Program-made: the position numbers and the translations under genes
The notes under the pieces: model-generated
The model's input: only the letters and a program-made list of their open reading frames with translations
Databases searched by the model: none
Told to the model about the DNA's origin: nothing
Source of the DNA: Actinotignum schaalii_C
Lineage (GTDB): Bacteria > Actinomycetota > Actinomycetes > Actinomycetales > Actinomycetaceae
Length of the DNA: 64,000 bases
Reading direction: 5' to 3'
Assembly: GCF_034119425.1 (NCBI RefSeq)
Contig: NZ_JAWUEL010000003.1
Span: forward strand, 39,297 to 103,296
Shown: in pieces, positions 60,506 through 64,000 of the stretch
How the letters are laid out: every line of letters starts with the position of its first letter
Numbering within the stretch: position 1 is the first letter of the stretch

Positions 60506-63500
60506 CCCCCCCCCCCGCAGCTAAAATGTCAAGTTCGGTAAACAGTTGTTGGATTTTCTCTCGGTAAGTTGCGATACTCATGCGTGTCGTTTCGTAGGCA
60601 GCATCAATACTTGAGCAAGCTGATACAACTTGTTGCTGTTGTTCCTTAGTTAAAACGGGTATTTTGATCCTCTCGATATCGCTTGGGTAGACGTGTGGTT
60701 GCGCTGCGCCTTTCTGGAGTACGTTCATAATTTGCGCTTCAACAGACTTCAGGAAATAGAAAAGCCACCGTGTAGTGAGTGGATCAGAAGCTTGGACTGT
60801 GGTGCAATCTGAAGCGAAAATCTCTTCTTGCCAATAATTGACGAATCCGGCGTTCGCGCCCGATGCGCTGATAGTAATGATCTCAGCAGAACGGTTTGCA
60901 ACATCGGTGTAGTATGCGAACGTTCTTCCACCGGCAACGACCTTAACGTCACCGTTTCCAGCTTGGCTGGAGGTAATAGATTGTCCTTTCCTGATCTCGA
61001 TCTTATTGAGTTCACCGAGGAAAACCGTTGGATACTTTGATTCGATAACTATCTGCTTGTCTCCCACGGTCTTAATTTCCAGATTGAATTCGGTTCGGGA
61101 GAAATCGAGCATATCCTTGGTGCGTAATACGGACGCATAAGCGCGACTCTCCCGAGTCAAATGTGGAGTTCCTGTGAATGAGTCACGTACTGCGGCAGCT
61201 AAGGTTCCTTCGGCTTGGCGATTTTGCTCGTTATAGAGTTTGCCTCCCGGATGTGAGATTTTGATTCCTTCGCTGCCTTTGCGGTTTGACCATTCGTAGC
61301 CAAGGAATTCTTTTTCACTCTTAGTATTGCTCGGGGCTGTTATGACTAGCGTGGACTGGTCGCGGGTGAGCGCGAAGTAGCGCAGCTTCTCTGCTTCGAT
61401 AGGTCGAATGAAATCATAAAAGGCAGTGCGGACATAAGCTTGTTGTTCGTGTTGTGAAAGGGTTTTGAATTCTTCGCGCCCCTCGATTTTTTGTACCATT
61501 CCAGTATTGAAAGTTTGTAGATACGGCTTAAAGTGGTTTATTTGCGCAAGCTCGTCCAAGCTTGTCGACTTCCTAGTGACTGCACTGAAATACTGGCGTT
61601 GGGAGACCTCGATATGTTCGAGATAGTCAGCAAGGATTTCCTCGTCTTCCCATTTGCTAATGTCAGCACCGGACAGGATCGCCTCGACACAGTCAGAGAT
61701 AAGAGCGCTACGTTTCGGGGGTTCATCGTACTTCTCCAGGAACAATACGACAGTCTTGGTACCTGTTGCTCCGAAAGTTTTAGATTCAAACTGAACTATT
61801 GTGCGCAGTTTAAAGTTCTGTAGTAGTAGCTCGCGCGAACCCTTGTAGCTAGCTGTATTTTTAGCCAAAATTGATGACGGTAAGATCACCGCCGCGATAC
61901 CTTTCGGTTTGAGAAGCTGGGCGATGCGCTCAACGAATAGTACTTCAATTTCACCTCCCTGATCGGTGATGTACTTCAGCAGCTCGAAATTGTTTCCTTT
62001 TAGATCTAAGTGGGATTTGAAAGCTTTTACAGAGTATGGTGGGTTCGCAACAAGGACGTCGAAGCTGTTTGGTTTTAGGCCCTGATCGGTTTTGTTTTCC
62101 AATCCGTCACCGAAAATAATCGTCCCCTCCCCTGCCCCATTCATGAACAGAGAAACTTTAGATACTCGTGCAAGTCTGTAGTCTTTCTCGATACCAAAAA
62201 TATGGTCTCTCACCCAAGAGTTGTCCGAGTGTGATTTATGAAAAGCATTGATAGCTTCCACTGCTTCGGTGAGGAAGTGCCCAGCACCGCAGGCGTAATC
62301 TACTACGCGCGGATATTTCGGCGCCGCAGCACTTCCCGCAATTTTGTTCATCGGAAGACAATCCCAGATGAAACGGGTAATTGGCATGGGTGTGAAGAAC
62401 TGGCCTTCGTTTTGTTTGAAGCCTTTATTGAGTAACTGCTCGAAAAGATCGCCTAAGAATTGATGCTTTTTAGTGTAGACAATTCGATAGCGTTCGAAGA
62501 GTTGAACCATTTCTACGAGAATTTTTCCGTTCTGTAGGAAAAGTTCTTCGTTGTGCACATCCTTGAACGCGAAGTCGTTATTCGAATAGAATTTCAAGAT
62601 TCTTATTGTACGATCAAGGTCCTCGATTGCCCTTTCCCGTTTACTCTCGGTATATGTTGCGAACAAGCGGGAGGGGTAATCAGCCGGAACGTAGAAGATC
62701 TCTTCTTTCATGAATGTCTGCATACCTTGTTGATGAAGTCGTTGCAGACGATCCTGCAGCGATTCATATGTGTCGGCACCTTGCCGGTATTGGAATTCGA
62801 CTTCATCATTTTCACTCTTGCCGTATTCGTCAACGAGCTTGCAAATGAAAAGCGCTATAAGCCTGTTGAAGGCATTTTCCTTATCGGAGACATTATTATG
62901 GCGCAGGATCTCCTCAAAGCGGTTTACAATATTATCTTCTGGCGTGAATGCTTTGAGGTCTCGTTTACGCAAAGGGAGAATCTGAACATTATAGGCGCTT
63001 GAATCGGGATTGAAAATAAGGTCGCCTTGAAGCTGCTTTCCGTACGTCTCTTGCCAAACAGAGAAAAGCGTTTCGACGGATGTAGCTTCACGATAAAGCG
63101 TAATGGTTCCGTCTTTTTCCGCCTGTTTAACCTTTTGAGGATCATCAAAAGCAGCGACTACCTCAGTCTGGTATTCTACCTTGCCATCCTTGAAGTCGGA
63201 GGCGTAGAGGGCAAGCCATTTTGCCGATCCCTCTTGCTGGCGATATGAGAAGAGTTGTCCCCCATCTTTAAGGAGAATTCGGCGCGCTTTCTTATATTCG
63301 CTACCAGCCGTTTTACACTCAATGATTGTGATAACGCATTGCCCGGTAGCGTCATAAATACAGATATCCGCGCGACCACCTTTCGGGGTATGGCCGAGAG
63401 ACCAGCGTTTTTCGAGTTCAATATGCTCGGGTCGATACCCCTTTTTCAAGAGCCGAAAAACGCATTCCAGTACAACGAAATTCTCGGGAGCTGAAAAATT

Positions 63501-63677
63501 CGTCGTCTGTTGTTCGTTCACTCGTAAGGCTTCCGGGTAGGTTATAGTTTCGTTTTCAAGATCGACTTGAACACGGTCGAGCAAACCTTCCCCGAATTTT
63601 CCCTCACCCTTTTCACCGGTAAAGCGGAATCCTATAGACTTGAGGGTTTGTTTCAAGTTCGCCCTATTGATGGTCAT
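60486..63677 (-). CDS. Fused nuclease / N6-adenine methylase / specificity protein (type IIG or single-chain type I), phase-off form
   Basis: A 1063-residue protein. Residues about 1-200 hold an HSDR_N-like PD-(D/E)xK nuclease or nuclease-like domain (RADICIYD...IIECKTAG). Residues about 290-700 are an HsdM-type methylase with VVDYACGAGHFLTEA (motif I, SAM) and VLVANPPYSVK (motif IV). Residues about 850-1055 form a first target-recognition domain plus coiled coil. The frame ends 7 codons after the G11 tract. ATG 63677 has AAAGGAG upstream. GC is visibly lower than in the neighbours, a sign of transfer. It modifies and probably cuts DNA. Confidence 0.85.
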   Translation of the reverse strand: MTINRANLKQTLKSIGFRFTGEKGEGKFGEGLLDRVQVDLENETITYPEALRVNEQQTTNFSAPENFVVLECVFRLLKKGYRPEHIELEKRWSLGHTPKGGRADICIYDATGQCVITIIECKTAGSEYKKARRILLKDGGQLFSYRQQEGSAKWLALYASDFKDGKVEYQTEVVAAFDDPQKVKQAEKDGTITLYREATSVETLFSVWQETYGKQLQGDLIFNPDSSAYNVQILPLRKRDLKAFTPEDNIVNRFEEILRHNNVSDKENAFNRLIALFICKLVDEYGKSENDEVEFQYRQGADTYESLQDRLQRLHQQGMQTFMKEEIFYVPADYPSRLFATYTESKRERAIEDLDRTIRILKFYSNNDFAFKDVHNEELFLQNGKILVEMVQLFERYRIVYTKKHQFLGDLFEQLLNKGFKQNEGQFFTPMPITRFIWDCLPMNKIAGSAAAPKYPRVVDYACGAGHFLTEAVEAINAFHKSHSDNSWVRDHIFGIEKDYRLARVSKVSLFMNGAGEGTIIFGDGLENKTDQGLKPNSFDVLVANPPYSVKAFKSHLDLKGNNFELLKYITDQGGEIEVLFVERIAQLLKPKGIAAVILPSSILAKNTASYKGSRELLLQNFKLRTIVQFESKTFGATGTKTVVLFLEKYDEPPKRSALISDCVEAILSGADISKWEDEEILADYLEHIEVSQRQYFSAVTRKSTSLDELAQINHFKPYLQTFNTGMVQKIEGREEFKTLSQHEQQAYVRTAFYDFIRPIEAEKLRYFALTRDQSTLVITAPSNTKSEKEFLGYEWSNRKGSEGIKISHPGGKLYNEQNRQAEGTLAAAVRDSFTGTPHLTRESRAYASVLRTKDMLDFSRTEFNLEIKTVGDKQIVIESKYPTVFLGELNKIEIRKGQSITSSQAGNGDVKVVAGGRTFAYYTDVANRSAEIITISASGANAGFVNYWQEEIFASDCTTVQASDPLTTRWLFYFLKSVEAQIMNVLQKGAAQPHVYPSDIERIKIPVLTKEQQQQVVSACSSIDAAYETTRMSIATYREKIQQLFTELDILAAGGGAPSQAC
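60506..60516 (-). repeat. Homopolymeric G11 tract, putative phase-variation switch
   Basis: Eleven consecutive C on the + strand (G on the coding strand) lie between the two specificity domains. With 10 or 13 G the two frames join; with the 11 seen here translation ends after 7 further codons. Confidence 0.85.
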
Positions 63678-64000
63678 ATTGACTCCTTTGTAACGATGAA
63701 CGTATGTGCCCGCATGAGACATCTATGTGATGTTACCAATTGAGAGTGGCACGATAGCCAGTACTGCTCCGGTATCTTCGCTGGCTTACAACAGCTCTTG
63801 GCAGTGTTCAATTCTTGGTAGAAAAGTAGATGTGTGGTTCTGGCGCAGTTTTTTGTTGTAACCGTGCTCTATTTTCCGCCATCTTTTCAGCTATTTCCGT
63901 ACCTGACGAGACAAACGGCAAGCCTAGTGCACCGTCCGCGATTTAGGTTTCCGGTTATGGGGTGGGGGTTTGTTCTAAGACTGTTCTCGCGCGTGCTATT
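63678..64000. other. Right edge of the window, no complete gene
   Basis: This stretch of about 320 bp upstream of the restriction-modification gene must hold its promoter. No full gene is seen. The minus-strand frame 63808-63942 (45 codons, ending YFSTKN) is open and protein-like but has no start, so it may be the end of a decayed or interrupted gene. Confidence 0.4.

Overview
The window is high-GC DNA with short gaps, strong Shine-Dalgarno sites and a gene content typical of an actinomycete: ClpC, DUF2516, a mycothiol acetyltransferase (MshD) domain, an actinobacterial pst-ppk-nudix cluster and ROK-type sugar control. A member of the Actinomycetaceae or a close relative is my best guess. The genus cannot be fixed by reading alone. 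About 39.3 kb is ordinary chromosome. The remaining 24.7 kb is the left part of an integrative and conjugative element (ICE) sitting at a tRNA-Lys gene.

Chromosome, left to right. (1) 1-6.2 kb: a tripartite tricarboxylate-type uptake system (tctC, tctA, tctB) with a PdxA-like dehydrogenase and a TIM-barrel sugar isomerase, probably for a four-carbon acid sugar. A perfect palindrome overlies the operon promoter and a GntR/FCD regulator lies nearby. (2) 6.3-10.3 kb: a HAD phosphatase, two lipoproteins and a maltose-type O-acetyltransferase. (3) 10.4-20.1 kb: a xylose regulon with the ABC importer xylFGH, xylose isomerase xylA, the ROK repressor xylR, xylulokinase xylB and an aldose 1-epimerase. 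Three matching operators tie xylA and xylB to the repressor. (4) 20.1-27.3 kb: two exported proteins, clpC, dtd, a DUF2516 protein, a YgfZ-like protein and a nitrobindin-like protein. (5) 27.3-39.1 kb: phosphate genes, namely a PhoU-like protein with a Pit transporter, the Pst importer, a nudix/histidine phosphatase and a polyphosphate kinase fused to a two-GNAT MshD domain. PHO-box-like direct repeats precede both transport operons. A compact, probably structured RNA lies in the divergent gap at 27.46 kb.

Mobile part (39.28 kb to the right edge). A tRNA-Lys(UUU) is followed by an XRE repressor whose C-terminus is read out of the tRNA gene, then a divergent MerR/excisionase-like protein. Next come unknown genes, two winged-helix proteins, a coiled-coil membrane protein, a 1022-residue VaFE-type surface adhesin with an LTRTG anchor, and a type IV secretion module: a Walker P-loop protein, a VirB2-like pilin, a single-pass protein, a VirB6/TrbL-like channel, an SCO6880-like protein, a VirB4-like ATPase and a VirD4/TraG coupling protein. 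No relaxase, integrase or right attachment site is inside the window, so the element continues past 64 kb.

The most interesting item is at 60.0-63.7 kb. It is a single-chain nuclease-methylase-specificity gene of lower GC, interrupted between its two target-recognition domains by an 11-G tract. In the present state the second domain is out of frame. Loss of one G, or gain of two, would restore a 1228-1229-residue enzyme with two domains. This looks like a phase-variable switch of DNA methylation specificity carried on a conjugative element.
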